Shown here piece after piece: positions 25,890 to 35,910 of a stretch of 54,508 bases of DNA. Origin of the DNA: Actinomycetales bacterium. Lineage in GTDB: Bacteria; Actinomycetota; Actinomycetes; S36-B12. The notes under the pieces are model-generated. The model searched no databases and was not told the origin of the DNA. It saw only the letters and a program-made list of their open reading frames with translations. Made by a program: the position numbers and the translations under genes. The stretch is from positions 1 through 54,508 of the forward strand of contig JAGWVT010000009.1 of assembly GCA_018970765.1 (NCBI GenBank), in the 5' to 3' direction. How positions within the stretch are numbered: position 1 is the stretch's first letter; every line of letters begins with the position of its first letter.

Positions 25890-28337
25890 CTAGGTGAGTC
25901 GAATCCGTTCATTGCTCGGGTCGTACCAGGGCTTCAAGGAAACCTGCGCTGCGGCATCTATACCGCCGATATTGACCGACCAGGTGCCCTCGGTCAGTGT
26001 GCCAATGTGAATGGGGCCGTCTTGGGGGCCCCAGACGTAGGCCAGGCCCACGCATGCCCCAGCTGTCAGGCTCCAGGCTGCCGAGGTCACCTGACCGCAG
26101 GCCACCCCGTCGCGCTTCAACAACTCTCCGCCCCACATCATGGGTTCGGGTTGATCCAGGCGGAATCCCACCAGGCGCCGCCGCAGACCTGCCTCCCGTC
26201 GACGCAGTAGCGCGTCTCGGCCAATGAACCGGCGCTCAGAGTCCAGATCGACAGTGAACATCAGACCTGCTTCGGCAGGTGAGTAGTCCGGGTTGAGTTC
26301 GGGGCCGAAGGCTCGATAGCCCTTATCGAGTCGGAGCGCATTCATCGCGTAGTAGCCGGCATTGCGCAGCCCGTAGTCCGGCCCATGTTCGGTCAACAGG
26401 TCGAACACGCCGGTAGCAAAGCTCGCGGGTATGTACAGTTCCCAGCCCAACTCGCCGACGTAGGTGATGCGCGTTGCGCGCACGGTGAATGGGCCGATAT
26501 CAATCGGCCGGCTCGTTGCGAACGGGAAATCAGCGAGGTCGGCAGTGCTCAGCCGGCTTAGCAGGGCACGCGAGTGCGGCCCCATGACACCCAGGACCGC
26601 TAGTTCCTCACTGATATCGGTCAGTGATACGCGCAGGTCTCCAACATTGCGATGCAGCCACGCCAGGTCGCGAATGATCGAGGCCGAACTGGTGATCCAC
26701 CAGTACTCCTGTACGCCCACCCGCGTCAATGTTACGTCGGCCTCGTAGGTGCCCCGCGAATTCAGGGCGCCTGTGTAGACGACTCGACCGACCTCGACAT
26801 CGGTCGGTGCCGTGCAGATGTGCTGCATGAATGCTGCAGCATCCGGACCAGATATTCGAATCTTGCCGAACGAAGTCTCATCAAAGAGTGCGACCGCATT
26901 GCGTGCGGCATATTGCTCTTCATTCACCCAGTCGAACCAGTTCTGCCGTCCCCATGAGTAGTCAATGACCGGTGCCTGATCTAGGGGAGCGAAGAAATTC
27001 GGTCGCTCCCAGCCCATCCGCGAGCCGAAGCAGGCATGTGCGGCTTCGATCCGGTCGTGCACGGGTGAGCACCGGAATGGGCGCGCGGTAGTCAACTCTC
27101 GGTTGGGCCAGGGCACCGCGTAGTGCAGACCCAAGACTTCACCTACCCGGGCTCGAAGCCACTGGTTGTTACCCTGGAATGAGGCGAAACGGCGGATGTC
27201 CACGCTTACCAAGTCACTGGCTGGCTCACCACCGACGATCCACTCGGCAAGTGCGCGGCCAGCACCACCTGCCGAGGCAATGCCGACGGAGTTGAATCCG
27301 GCGGCAACGTAGAAGTTCCGCAGATTCGGTGCTTCGCCGAGAATGAATTGATTGTCAGGAGTGAAACTCTCCGGCCCGTTGTAGAACTTCTTGATGCCAG
27401 TCTCCGCCAGCACGGGTAGGCGATGCAGTGCGCTGTCCATGAGGATGGAGAAGTGGTCCCAGTCCTCGTCCAGGAGTTGGAACTCGAAGGGATAGGGCAA
27501 CGCATCGGGGGAGACCCAGGGCTTGGCCTCCGGTTCGAATCCGCCGACAACGAGGCCGCCCACCTCCTCTTTGACGTAGGTGTAGCCGTCGGGGTCACGA
27601 AGGATCGGGTAATCGCGGTGTACACCGGCAATCTGTTCGGTGACGACGTAAAAGTGCTCAGCTGAGTGCAGCGGAACGGTCACGCCGCACAGCGCGCCGA
27701 TGGCTTTGGCCCATTGACCCGCGCAGTTCACCACGATCTCGGCCTCGATGGAGCCGGCATCGGTGAGTACGCCACGCACGGCACCCTGCCGAACCTCGAA
27801 ACCGGTCACCCGTACCCGCTCGCAGATTCGCGCACCGCGCATGCGCGCCCCCCGCGCCAGTGATTGCGTGACATCAGCCGGATTGACCGTTCCGTCAAGG
27901 GGCAGCCAGAGAGCGCCGAGCAGGTCGTCGGCCTGCAGGATCGGGTAGAGCTCCTGGGCGCGCTGTGGGCTGATCACCTCGCACTGCAGGTTGTATGCCT
28001 CCGCAGACGCTGCTGTGCGAAGGAGTTGAGTCATCCGTTCTGGGGTGCGCGCCACAGTGACGCCACCACACTGCTTGTAGCCGGTGGCTAGTCCCGTCTC
28101 GTTTTCCAGTTCCTGGTAAAGCGCAGCGGAGTACTGCACGAGGCGAGTTCCCGCTTCAGTTGCGCGCAGTTGCCCGACCAGGCCCGCGGCATGCCAAGTC
28201 GTTCCGCAGGAGAGTTGACCTTGCTCAAGCAACACGAGATCGGTCATCCCAAGCTTGGTCAGGTGGTAAGCGACGCTGGCACCGACGATCCCTCCGCCGA
28301 TGACGACAACATGTGCGCGATCGGGGATCTGCGTCAC
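25890..28337 (-). CDS. FAD-dependent dimethylglycine/sarcosine dehydrogenase with GcvT domain (paralogue 2)
   Basis: A protein of 815 residues. The N-terminal DAO domain has the FAD loop VVIGGGIVGASVAYHL and TTWHAAGLV with H49 at the position that binds FAD covalently in DMGDH and sarcosine dehydrogenase. From about residue 440 a GcvT-like tetrahydrofolate domain follows (GWERPNFFAP, GYRAFGPELNPDYSPAEAG). The enzyme would remove an N-methyl group from dimethylglycine or sarcosine, pass electrons to ETF and form 5,10-methylene-THF. It is the last gene of the unit, nine bases after the preceding oxidoreductase. The W-H-A-A-G form matches classical DMGDH better than paralogue 1. Confidence 0.88.
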   Translation of the reverse strand: MTQIPDRAHVVVIGGGIVGASVAYHLTKLGMTDLVLLEQGQLSCGTTWHAAGLVGQLRATEAGTRLVQYSAALYQELENETGLATGYKQCGGVTVARTPERMTQLLRTAASAEAYNLQCEVISPQRAQELYPILQADDLLGALWLPLDGTVNPADVTQSLARGARMRGARICERVRVTGFEVRQGAVRGVLTDAGSIEAEIVVNCAGQWAKAIGALCGVTVPLHSAEHFYVVTEQIAGVHRDYPILRDPDGYTYVKEEVGGLVVGGFEPEAKPWVSPDALPYPFEFQLLDEDWDHFSILMDSALHRLPVLAETGIKKFYNGPESFTPDNQFILGEAPNLRNFYVAAGFNSVGIASAGGAGRALAEWIVGGEPASDLVSVDIRRFASFQGNNQWLRARVGEVLGLHYAVPWPNRELTTARPFRCSPVHDRIEAAHACFGSRMGWERPNFFAPLDQAPVIDYSWGRQNWFDWVNEEQYAARNAVALFDETSFGKIRISGPDAAAFMQHICTAPTDVEVGRVVYTGALNSRGTYEADVTLTRVGVQEYWWITSSASIIRDLAWLHRNVGDLRVSLTDISEELAVLGVMGPHSRALLSRLSTADLADFPFATSRPIDIGPFTVRATRITYVGELGWELYIPASFATGVFDLLTEHGPDYGLRNAGYYAMNALRLDKGYRAFGPELNPDYSPAEAGLMFTVDLDSERRFIGRDALLRRREAGLRRRLVGFRLDQPEPMMWGGELLKRDGVACGQVTSAAWSLTAGACVGLAYVWGPQDGPIHIGTLTEGTWSVNIGGIDAAAQVSLKPWYDPSNERIRLT

Positions 28338-28346
28338 ATCGGCACT

Positions 28347-29579
28347 CTACGCGCCACGGACCGTCAGTTTGGGGTCCGGACCGCGTGGGTCGATGTTGTT
28401 CAGCAGATGCCGTGAAAGCACCAGTGGCCGCGTTGGGACCGCCCACGGCCGGCGCACCTGGCCCACGATTCGCTCCCCCTGCGTCACTTGAAAGACCGGC
28501 CATCGCAGACGATTGGTCACCTCAACGAAAACCGGTGCGTCAGAAGTCGCACTCAGCGTCGTGATACTGCACCATGCCAGTCCGGCACCGACCTGCAGGC
28601 GCTGAGCACGGGGCGGCCACTCGCCGCCAGCAAGCCAACGCATGATTGGGCCTCCGGCCGCCGCGGCCAACTGCGCATCCTGCGCGCAGCGATCAGCGGT
28701 CGCCCCTGGATGAAGCAGATTGCCTATTGCGAAAACACCCTGATGCGAGGTGCGGAACTGCGCGTCAATGTCGGGACCGCCACTCGAGCCTAGGAGCAAC
28801 CCGGCACTCTTGGCGAGCGTGTTCTCGGCGCGCCAGTCGCCCGTGCAGACCAGCGTGTCACAGGGGATCGTCAGCACGGTGCCATCACCGCGACGGACCT
28901 GGATGGATTCCAGTGCCGCCCGACCGGTGACATCCACCACGGTCGATCCCGTCAGGACAGGAAATCGATAACGCAGTCGAGCGGCAATCTGGAACGCGAG
29001 AAAGGTGTCCACGCGATCACGTGCGGTGACCATGGCGACCGTTGCGCAACCGGCTTCGCGCAGGGTGATTGCTGCCGAGTAGGAGACATGTTCAGCGCCA
29101 ATGATGACGGCGCGCGAGCCGATCTGCTGGTGCTCAAGGTGCACCGCTCGCTGCAGCCAGCCGGTGGTTAGGACTCCGGACGGACGGGATCCTGGAATCA
29201 GCCGAGCCGGCCGTGGCGCCTCACGGCACCCGGTGGCCAGAACGACGGCGCGGGCGGTGACCTGTCGTCGTCCCGATGGTGCGGTTATCTGCAGTGTCAG
29301 GTCGTCCAAGGACGTCACCGTTGCCTGAGTCTGGATTTTTACACCAGCGAGCTCTGCGCGCTTTGCTAGCAGGTTCGCATAGGCCGGTCCGCGCAGGAAG
29401 CGACGCAAATCGCGCATACCGTAGCCCGGATGGTCACTGTGTCGTGGCACACCACCGGGTTCGGTATCGCGGTCTAGGACAAGCACTCGCAATCCCTGAA
29501 CGGCCAGACGTTCCGCCAGCGTCAATCCAGCCGGACCCGCGCCGACAATCGCGACGTCCGTCGTTTCACTCGTCGACAT
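28347..29579 (-). CDS. FAD/NAD(P)-binding oxidoreductase (second subunit with the GlpA-like protein)
   Basis: A protein of 410 residues with a two-dinucleotide-binding fold: FAD loop AIVGAGPAGLTLAERL, DTEPGGVPRHSDHPGYG, ATG motif VVLATGCREAPRPARL, a second Rossmann loop (AVIIGAEHVSYSAAITL), and GVFAIGNLLHPG. Such proteins accompany GlpA-like dehydrogenases and glycerol kinase in several bacteria (Thermotoga is a known case) and resemble the small subunits of opine or hydroxyproline dehydrogenases. Here it overlaps the GlpA-like gene by 14 bases, so the two probably form one complex. The substrate is inferred from context only. Confidence 0.7.
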   Translation of the reverse strand: MSTSETTDVAIVGAGPAGLTLAERLAVQGLRVLVLDRDTEPGGVPRHSDHPGYGMRDLRRFLRGPAYANLLAKRAELAGVKIQTQATVTSLDDLTLQITAPSGRRQVTARAVVLATGCREAPRPARLIPGSRPSGVLTTGWLQRAVHLEHQQIGSRAVIIGAEHVSYSAAITLREAGCATVAMVTARDRVDTFLAFQIAARLRYRFPVLTGSTVVDVTGRAALESIQVRRGDGTVLTIPCDTLVCTGDWRAENTLAKSAGLLLGSSGGPDIDAQFRTSHQGVFAIGNLLHPGATADRCAQDAQLAAAAGGPIMRWLAGGEWPPRAQRLQVGAGLAWCSITTLSATSDAPVFVEVTNRLRWPVFQVTQGERIVGQVRRPWAVPTRPLVLSRHLLNNIDPRGPDPKLTVRGA

Positions 29580-31008
29580 CGTGACCCGCTGCGCTCAACA
29601 TGGCTTGCAGACTCGCCCCACAGTGGAATCCCTGACAACGGCCGGTGAGTGCGCGAGTTCGACGCCGCAGGCCGTCCAGATCCACCGCAGGTACCGCGGC
29701 ACTGAGGGCATCGCGTACCTCACCCTGCGACACCCGTTCACACAGGCAGATCAATGCACCGTAGGCGGGATCGCGCATGATCGCGGCGCTGTCCTGGTAT
29801 GGCCGCAGGCGAGCCTCAGCCAGATTCGGCATAGCCGTGGTGACCGGATCGCGTAGCGGGGCGGGTACCTCACCGAGTTCGGCAAGCTGTCGAACAACAT
29901 CCTCCGCAATTGCCAGGCAGGAGGAAATGCCCGTCGATCGGATGCCGCCAGCACAGACATAGTGCGCATCAGCGTGCACCTGGTAGCAGTAGTCCGAATG
30001 CTCCGTGGCGGCGCGCAGCCCAGCGTAGGTTGCGGTCACCTCGGTCTCCAGCAGTGCGGGCATGATGCGGGCGCCGTGGTCGAGCAGGCCGGTCAGACCG
30101 TCGAGAGTTGTCTGTGTTGCGGTGCGGTCGGTCAGGTCCTCAGCCGTTGGTCCCAGCAGCACGTTCCCGTAGACGGTTGGGCTGACCAGCACACCCTTGG
30201 TCGTTGCTGTCGGAACTGGCAGCACAATGTGTTGGACGAGGTCGCGGGCGAACTTGTCGAACACGATGAGTTGGCCACGGCGCGGGGTGATGCTGAAACC
30301 GTCAAACCCAAGTAGGCGATTGATGGTGTCACTGCGCAGTCCGGCCGCATTGACCACCCAGCGTGCCTGGGTGGTACCGGTTGGCCAACTCAGCGACCAG
30401 GTGTCGGCACGGCGCACCGCCGCGTCAACCGGTGCGCGGGTCTGCAAGGTCGCCCCGTTACGCACTGCGTCGGTTGCGAGGGCCAGGGTGATCGTCCACG
30501 GATCCAGCAGGCCCTCGTCGGGAACAAGTAACCCACCCAGTGCCCCCGGCCCGAGGTGCGGTTCGTGCGCATAGACCTGGTCGAGGGTGAGTGTCTGGAT
30601 TCGCGAGTAGCCCACGGCCAATGCTGAGGCGCGAATGGCATCCAATCGACTCAACTGATCGGCGTTCCATGCCACGAGTACGGCCCCGACTCGCTCGAGC
30701 GGCCAGTTGAATTCGTCCGCATGCTCGGCCAGCAGTTGGTAGCCGCGTGCAACCAGGCGCGCCTCGACCGTGCCGGGCTTGGCATCGAATCCGGTATGCC
30801 AGATAGCTGTATTGGCCTTGCTGGTTCCGGAGCCGACGTCGCTGCTGGCTTCTAAGAGGACGACCCGGAATCCAGCGCGGACGAGCGCACTGGCCGTGGC
30901 GGAGCCCACCGCTCCGGCTCCGATGACCGCGACGTCGAAGACTCCCTGAGGCGAGGACGCTGGATAACTCACCGGGGCGTCGGCTCGTACCGCTGCGTCG
31001 GCGTCCAC
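29566..31008 (-). CDS. GlpA-like FAD oxidoreductase with C-terminal BFD-type [2Fe-2S] domain
   Basis: A protein of 480 residues. The DAO domain starts FDVAVIGAGAVGSATASAL and contains GTSKANTAIWHTGF and VNAAGLRSD. The last 65 residues form a BFD-like iron-sulfur domain with C421-x-C423 and C458-x4-C463, as in GlpA of anaerobic glycerol-3-phosphate dehydrogenase. It overlaps the glycerol-kinase-like gene by 40 bases and the next oxidoreductase by 14, so kinase, dehydrogenase and partner form a compact module. Predicted reaction: glycerol-3-phosphate to dihydroxyacetone phosphate. A 2-hydroxy- or 2-amino-acid substrate remains possible. Confidence 0.75.
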   Translation of the reverse strand: MDADAAVRADAPVSYPASSPQGVFDVAVIGAGAVGSATASALVRAGFRVVLLEASSDVGSGTSKANTAIWHTGFDAKPGTVEARLVARGYQLLAEHADEFNWPLERVGAVLVAWNADQLSRLDAIRASALAVGYSRIQTLTLDQVYAHEPHLGPGALGGLLVPDEGLLDPWTITLALATDAVRNGATLQTRAPVDAAVRRADTWSLSWPTGTTQARWVVNAAGLRSDTINRLLGFDGFSITPRRGQLIVFDKFARDLVQHIVLPVPTATTKGVLVSPTVYGNVLLGPTAEDLTDRTATQTTLDGLTGLLDHGARIMPALLETEVTATYAGLRAATEHSDYCYQVHADAHYVCAGGIRSTGISSCLAIAEDVVRQLAELGEVPAPLRDPVTTAMPNLAEARLRPYQDSAAIMRDPAYGALICLCERVSQGEVRDALSAAVPAVDLDGLRRRTRALTGRCQGFHCGASLQAMLSAAGHDVDE

Positions 31009-32390
31009 TCATGGATGATGGCACGCTCCGCGCCTGGCCCATGGGCACCGCGAAGTGCCATAGCGGCGATCCCTAGGGCCGTCGCGCAGTCATGTGGGTA
31101 GACGCTCACCGGAATGCCAGTGGCATCGGCCTGCATCTGCATAAGCACGCTGGACCTGGTCAGCCCACCATCGACCTGCAGGGAATGCAGTGGTGCGCCG
31201 AGGTCCACTTCCACTGCACGAACCAATTCGGCAACCTCATTAGCGAGCCCGCGCAACAACGCGCGCACCACATGTGCAGTGCTCGTGCCGAGGGATACGC
31301 CATCGATTGCTGCCTGCGCGGTCGGGTTCCAGGTTGGTGCCCCGGCACCAGCGAAGGTAGGCGTGAAGGTCAGGCCCGGCTCGTCGCTGACCGCCATCGT
31401 CAGGGTGTCGAGGTCGGCCGGTGAGTTGATCAGGCCAGTCCGCTGCAGCCAACTGACGGCGGCACCGGCGCTGTAGACCTGGCCGTCAACGCAACTGGCC
31501 CGTGTTCCGTCCTTGAATGCCCAGGCGACTGACGTGGCCAGGCCGGCGCGGGAGGGATGATGGTTTGGGCCGATGTTGCCGAGGAGAAACGCACCAGTGC
31601 CGTAGGTGCACTTTGCCGTACCGGGATCAGTGCACCCTTGCGCGAACAGTGCGGCCTGTTGATCGACCATCAATGCTGTCACCGGTATTGCTGGACCGAA
31701 CGCGTCAGTCGTTCCGATGGTGGCATCGCAGGAAACGATGGCTGGCAGGTAGTTCGGGTCCAAGCCATAGACGGCACAGGCATCCGCAGACCACTGCAGG
31801 CTACGGCCGTCCATCAATTGGGTTCGCGATGCCGTGCTGGCATCGGTGACCATGTTGCCCGTCAGCCAATGAGTCAGGAAAGCATCAATGGTCGTGATGA
31901 CGCAGTCTGGATTTGGGATGAAGCCACCATTGCGTTGCAGCCAGACCATCTTGGGTGCGGCGAAGTAGGGATCAACCGGTAAACCGGTGATCTGGCGAAG
32001 GTGTTCACAGGTATCTGGTTGGAGTGTCTGTGTCACGGACTGGGCGCGACGGTCCTGCCAGGAAATCGCCGAGCTCAGCGCTTGACCCGTGTTGGGGTTC
32101 CACGCCAGTACGGTCTCGCCCTGGTTGCCCAGTCCGATCGCGGTAATCGCTAGGGCTGTTGATGAGTGAGCCGACGACCGGACCGACGACTGGGCCATGG
32201 CAATGGCCTGCCGGCCCGCTACGACGATGCTGGCCAATAGCGCCTGCGGGTCCTGCTCGACTGCATCGCCGCTGAATGCCAATCCCTCGACTGGCACGTC
32301 GACCTCGGCCAGCACCTCGCCAGCCCAGACCACCGCTTTGGTTGCGGAGGTCCCTTGATCAATGGCAAGTACTGCCGGGCGCGGGTCCAC
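30969..32390 (-). CDS. FGGY-family kinase, glycerol-kinase-like
   Basis: A protein of 473 residues. Two ASKHA halves are visible. Matches to glycerol kinase are close: AIDQGTSATKAVV, AVEQDP, IGLGNQGETVLAWNPNTG, SAISWQDRRA, MVDQQAALFAQGC, KCTYGTGAFLLGN and LQVDGGLTRSSVLMQ. It would phosphorylate glycerol to glycerol-3-phosphate. A short loss of about 20 residues relative to typical GlpK (about 495) lies in linker regions. The GTG start shares one base with the stop of the homocysteine methyltransferase gene. Its place between C1 and flavoprotein genes is unusual for glpK. Confidence 0.75.
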   Translation of the reverse strand: MDPRPAVLAIDQGTSATKAVVWAGEVLAEVDVPVEGLAFSGDAVEQDPQALLASIVVAGRQAIAMAQSSVRSSAHSSTALAITAIGLGNQGETVLAWNPNTGQALSSAISWQDRRAQSVTQTLQPDTCEHLRQITGLPVDPYFAAPKMVWLQRNGGFIPNPDCVITTIDAFLTHWLTGNMVTDASTASRTQLMDGRSLQWSADACAVYGLDPNYLPAIVSCDATIGTTDAFGPAIPVTALMVDQQAALFAQGCTDPGTAKCTYGTGAFLLGNIGPNHHPSRAGLATSVAWAFKDGTRASCVDGQVYSAGAAVSWLQRTGLINSPADLDTLTMAVSDEPGLTFTPTFAGAGAPTWNPTAQAAIDGVSLGTSTAHVVRALLRGLANEVAELVRAVEVDLGAPLHSLQVDGGLTRSSVLMQMQADATGIPVSVYPHDCATALGIAAMALRGAHGPGAERAIIHEWTPTQRYEPTPR

Positions 32391-33289
32391 TACTCGACGA
32401 CGGCAACCGCCGTGCGAATGGCTCGAATGTGCTCCGGTGTCGAGCCGCAGCAGGCGCCGATCACGTTGATGCCTAGGTCGCGCATCTCTAGGGCGAAGGT
32501 GGCCATGGCCTCGGGTGTTCCGTCGTAGACGAACACATCCCCCTGTAGACGTGGCAGGCCGGCGTTGGACTGAGTAATAAGGAGCAGACCCTCTGGGCGA
32601 GCCTCGGCCATCGCCGTAGCGATGATGCGCATCTCATCTGTTCCGCGACCGCAGTTCGCGCCAACGACGGTGGCGCCCATGGCTCCGATAGCGCGCACGG
32701 CATCCTCTGGCCGCACACCCATCATGGTCCGCAGGTTCGTGTCGAAACTCAGCGTCGCGACGATCGGCAATCCTGGGGCAACCTCCTGCGCCGCCCTGAT
32801 GGCCGCCTCGACCTCGCCCAGGTCGCTCATGGTCTCAATCAGAATGCCATCAACGCCGCCGGCCACCAGCCCGCGGATCTGCTCAGCGAAGATTGCCTGG
32901 GCATCCTCCGGTGTCAGCGTGCCCATCGGTTCCATAAGCTCACCGGACGGTCCGATGTCGCCGAGCACATAGGTACCCGGGTAGCGATCGGCAACTGAAC
33001 GAGCGACTCGCGCACCAGCTTCATTAAGTTCGTGGACGCGGTCCTGCAGGTCATGCATCTGAAGTCGCGGTCGGCTGCCACCGAAGGTGTTGGTGGTCAG
33101 CAGTTGGGAACCAGCCGCGGCATACGCCTCCAGGATCGCCGCCACGCGATCTGGGTGTTCGACATTCCACAGTTCGGGCGAGCCACCGTCATCGAGCCCG
33201 GCATCTTGCAGCATCGTGCCCATGGCACCGTCACCGACGACCACTGGCTCGGAACGCAGGAATTCGGTGAAAGTAAGCGCTGTGCTCAC
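32390..33289 (-). CDS. Homocysteine S-methyltransferase family protein (BHMT / MetH N-domain type)
   Basis: A protein of 299 residues forming one PF02574 barrel. It begins FLRSEPVVVGDGAMGTMLQ, has LLTTNTFGGSRPRL, and ends with the zinc triad C213 (GANCGRG) and C280-C281 (GACCGST). Such proteins move a methyl group to homocysteine, from betaine (BHMT) or from methylcobalamin (MetH N-terminal module). There is no attached folate or B12 domain. GGGAG eight bases before the GTG at 33287-33289 fixes the start; the open frame continues 20 codons upstream. Given the corrinoid protein at 44 kb, it may take methyl groups from betaine directly or from that corrinoid. Confidence 0.82.
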   Translation of the reverse strand: MSTALTFTEFLRSEPVVVGDGAMGTMLQDAGLDDGGSPELWNVEHPDRVAAILEAYAAAGSQLLTTNTFGGSRPRLQMHDLQDRVHELNEAGARVARSVADRYPGTYVLGDIGPSGELMEPMGTLTPEDAQAIFAEQIRGLVAGGVDGILIETMSDLGEVEAAIRAAQEVAPGLPIVATLSFDTNLRTMMGVRPEDAVRAIGAMGATVVGANCGRGTDEMRIIATAMAEARPEGLLLITQSNAGLPRLQGDVFVYDGTPEAMATFALEMRDLGINVIGACCGSTPEHIRAIRTAVAVVE

Positions 33290-33302
33290 GTGATAGCTCC
33301 CT

Positions 33303-34970
33303 TCAGAACAGTCCGGTGACCTTACCGCCGACGAGATCGATGCGCTCACTGGATGGAACCTTGGGCAGACCGGGCATCGTCATGATGTCCCCACAGACCA
33401 TCACGACGAACTCCGCACCTGCGGCCAGTCGCACCTCGCGAATATTTATGCTGTGGTTGCTCGGTGCACCGAGCAGGCCTGGGTCAGTGGAGAACGAGTA
33501 CTGAGTCTTGGCAATACAGACCGGGAAGTTGCCGTACCCCGCAGCCTGCAGGTCGGCGATCTGTCCGCGAACCTTAGAGTCTGCGGTGACCTCCGTTGCG
33601 CCATAGACACGCTTGGCTACCGCGATCACCTTAGCCAACAGACCATCCTCATCCGCGTAGACGAATGTCCCGCGCCGGGGTTCGGCACACAGTGCGATGA
33701 CCCGTTCTGCGAGGTCGCGGGTTCCCGCACCACCATCTGCCCAGTGGGTTGCCGTGACGACATCAACCCCGAGGCCACTGATGTGGTCGCGCACGAGGTC
33801 CACCTCGGCGTCTGTATCGCTCGAGAAGCGGTTGATGGAGACAACGCAGGGGATGCCGTACACCTCATTGACGTTGCGCACATGGCGTTCGAGGTTGACC
33901 AGTCCCTTTTGCAGCGCGCCAAGATCTTCCTGGGCTAGATGAGTGGCGGCCACCCCACCGTGGTGCTTGATGGCACGAATCGTTGCGACGATGACGGCCG
34001 CAGATGGCCAGAGCCCAGACTTGCGGCACTTGATGTCGAGGAATTTCTCCGCGCCCAGGTCGGCACCGAACCCTGCCTCCGTGACGACGTAGTCAGCGAG
34101 TTTGAGAGCTGATTTGGTGGCAATGACCGAGTTGCAGCCGTGCGCGATATTGGCAAATGGGCCGCCATGCACGAAGGCTGGCGTGTGCTCAAGGCTTTGC
34201 ACGAGATTGGGTTGGAAGGCGTCCTTCAGGAGCACCGTCATGGCCCCAGCCGCATTTAGTTGCTGCGCAGTGATGGGATGTCGTTCCCGGGTGTACCCGA
34301 TCACGATGCGGCCGATGCGCTCCTTAAGGTCGTCGAGGGATTCGGCCAGACAGAAGATCGCCATAATCTCCGAGGCGACGGTGATATCGAACCCGTCCTC
34401 GCGCGGGTACCCGTTACCTGGACCACCTAGTCCGATCACGACATCGCGCAAGGCGCGGTCATTCATATCCATGACACGCTTCCAGGTGATCCGTCGCAGA
34501 TCAATGCCTAGGGCGTTGCCGTGATGAATGTGATTGTCGATGAGCGCAGCGAGCAGATTGTGGGCAAGACCGATGGCGTGGAAGTCGCCGGTGAAGTGCA
34601 GGTTGATGTCCTCCATGGGCACGATCTGCGCGTTACCGCCACCTGCGGCACCACCCTTCATGCCGAACACGGGCCCAAGTGAAGGTTCACGCAGGCAGAT
34701 CATCGTGCGCTTGCCTAATGCGGCAAGCCCATCGCCGAGGCCCACGCTCGTCGTGGTCTTGCCCTCGCCAGCCGGTGTCGGACTCATCGCCGTTACCAGA
34801 ATCAGGTGCGCATCCGGATTCTCAGGTTGAGCGGCTAGCCAGTTGAGGTTGATCTTCGCCTTGTAGTGCCCGTACGGTTCGACGGCCTCGGCCGGAATAC
34901 CAAGCCGGGCCGCAATCGTGCTGATCTCATCAAGCGTTGCCGCCTGCGCAATCTCAATGTCGGAGGGCAT
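33303..34970 (-). CDS. fhs: Formate--tetrahydrofolate ligase
   Basis: A protein of 555 residues, the standard Fhs length. The nucleotide site [35 protein letters not shown], and the C-terminal block [13 protein letters not shown] are all conserved. It joins formate to THF with ATP, or runs in reverse to recover ATP from 10-formyl-THF. In this unit it can absorb C1 units released by the two GcvT-domain dehydrogenases. The ATG at 34968-34970 lies within the end of etfA (17-base overlap). Confidence 0.95.
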   Translation of the reverse strand: MPSDIEIAQAATLDEISTIAARLGIPAEAVEPYGHYKAKINLNWLAAQPENPDAHLILVTAMSPTPAGEGKTTTSVGLGDGLAALGKRTMICLREPSLGPVFGMKGGAAGGGNAQIVPMEDINLHFTGDFHAIGLAHNLLAALIDNHIHHGNALGIDLRRITWKRVMDMNDRALRDVVIGLGGPGNGYPREDGFDITVASEIMAIFCLAESLDDLKERIGRIVIGYTRERHPITAQQLNAAGAMTVLLKDAFQPNLVQSLEHTPAFVHGGPFANIAHGCNSVIATKSALKLADYVVTEAGFGADLGAEKFLDIKCRKSGLWPSAAVIVATIRAIKHHGGVAATHLAQEDLGALQKGLVNLERHVRNVNEVYGIPCVVSINRFSSDTDAEVDLVRDHISGLGVDVVTATHWADGGAGTRDLAERVIALCAEPRRGTFVYADEDGLLAKVIAVAKRVYGATEVTADSKVRGQIADLQAAGYGNFPVCIAKTQYSFSTDPGLLGAPSNHSINIREVRLAAGAEFVVMVCGDIMTMPGLPKVPSSERIDLVGGKVTGLF

Positions 34971-35910
34971 TGATGACCTCCGGTAGCACGGCATGCAGGT
35001 CATCGACCACGACATAGTCGGCAACCTTCATAATCGGCGCATCGGGATCGGTGTTGATCGCGATCAGCGTCTTGGAGTTCTTGCAGCCCGCCAGGTGCTG
35101 GGTGGCACCCGATATGCCGCAGGCGATGTAGAGATCCGGCGCGACCTTTGTGCCGGTCTGACCCACCTGCTCGGCATGTGGTCGCCAGCCGGCACTGGTC
35201 ACCACACGCGAACAGCCCACCGTGCCGCCGAGAAGCTCCGCGAGCTCGTCCAAGCTCGCGAACCCCTCCGGCCCACCGACTCCTCGACCGCCGGAGACGA
35301 TGACCTTGGCTTCGCCGAGCCCTACTCCTCCCGAGCCGGACGGCGTGACTCGGTCGACCACGCGCACCAGCACGTCTGCGTCAGCCAACTCCGGCTGCCA
35401 GCTAGTGACGGTGCCGGCTGCTGATGCAGGCGTTGCGGCATAAGCATGCGGGAGTGTGCTCGCCAGCAGCAGTGAGGCAATGACCTCTGCCTCCTCGAGC
35501 AGATTGCCGCCCCAACGGGCGCGCGTCACCGTGGAAGCATCCGCGCCAAGGGTGATCGACGTACAGTCGGTAGCCAGCGGCAGGTCCAGCATCGCGGCCA
35601 GGTGCGCCATCACCTCGTTGCCGCGGGCGGACCCGGCAGCCAGGACGGCCGCGGGCTGAAGCTGTGCGACGACTTCAGTGAGCGCTCGCGCGGTGGCCGC
35701 CGGTGCGAAGTCCGCAAGCCCCGGATGAGTTGCGATGCGGATCTCGCTTGCACCGAATTCGCGTAGTTCGGCATAGCTCGCGTCGGGCAAGCTCGCATCG
35801 GTGGCCACCACCGCGACCACTGTGTCCTCAAGTGAGCAGGCTGCGCTGAGGGCCTGCAGGCTCAGCGGGTCAATCGCACCGCGGTCGTGATCGATATGAA
35901 CGACAATCAT
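34954..35910 (-). CDS. etfA: Electron transfer flavoprotein, alpha subunit
   Basis: A protein of 318 residues. The C-terminal FAD domain carries [51 protein letters not shown] and [22 protein letters not shown]. It forms the ETF heterodimer with the overlapping etfB product (ATGA overlap) and carries electrons from the DMGDH-like dehydrogenases to the quinone pool through ETF-QO, which is not in the window. Its dedicated place in the unit implies a private ETF for amine oxidation. Confidence 0.94.
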   Translation of the reverse strand: MIVVHIDHDRGAIDPLSLQALSAACSLEDTVVAVVATDASLPDASYAELREFGASEIRIATHPGLADFAPAATARALTEVVAQLQPAAVLAAGSARGNEVMAHLAAMLDLPLATDCTSITLGADASTVTRARWGGNLLEEAEVIASLLLASTLPHAYAATPASAAGTVTSWQPELADADVLVRVVDRVTPSGSGGVGLGEAKVIVSGGRGVGGPEGFASLDELAELLGGTVGCSRVVTSAGWRPHAEQVGQTGTKVAPDLYIACGISGATQHLAGCKNSKTLIAINTDPDAPIMKVADYVVVDDLHAVLPEVINALRH

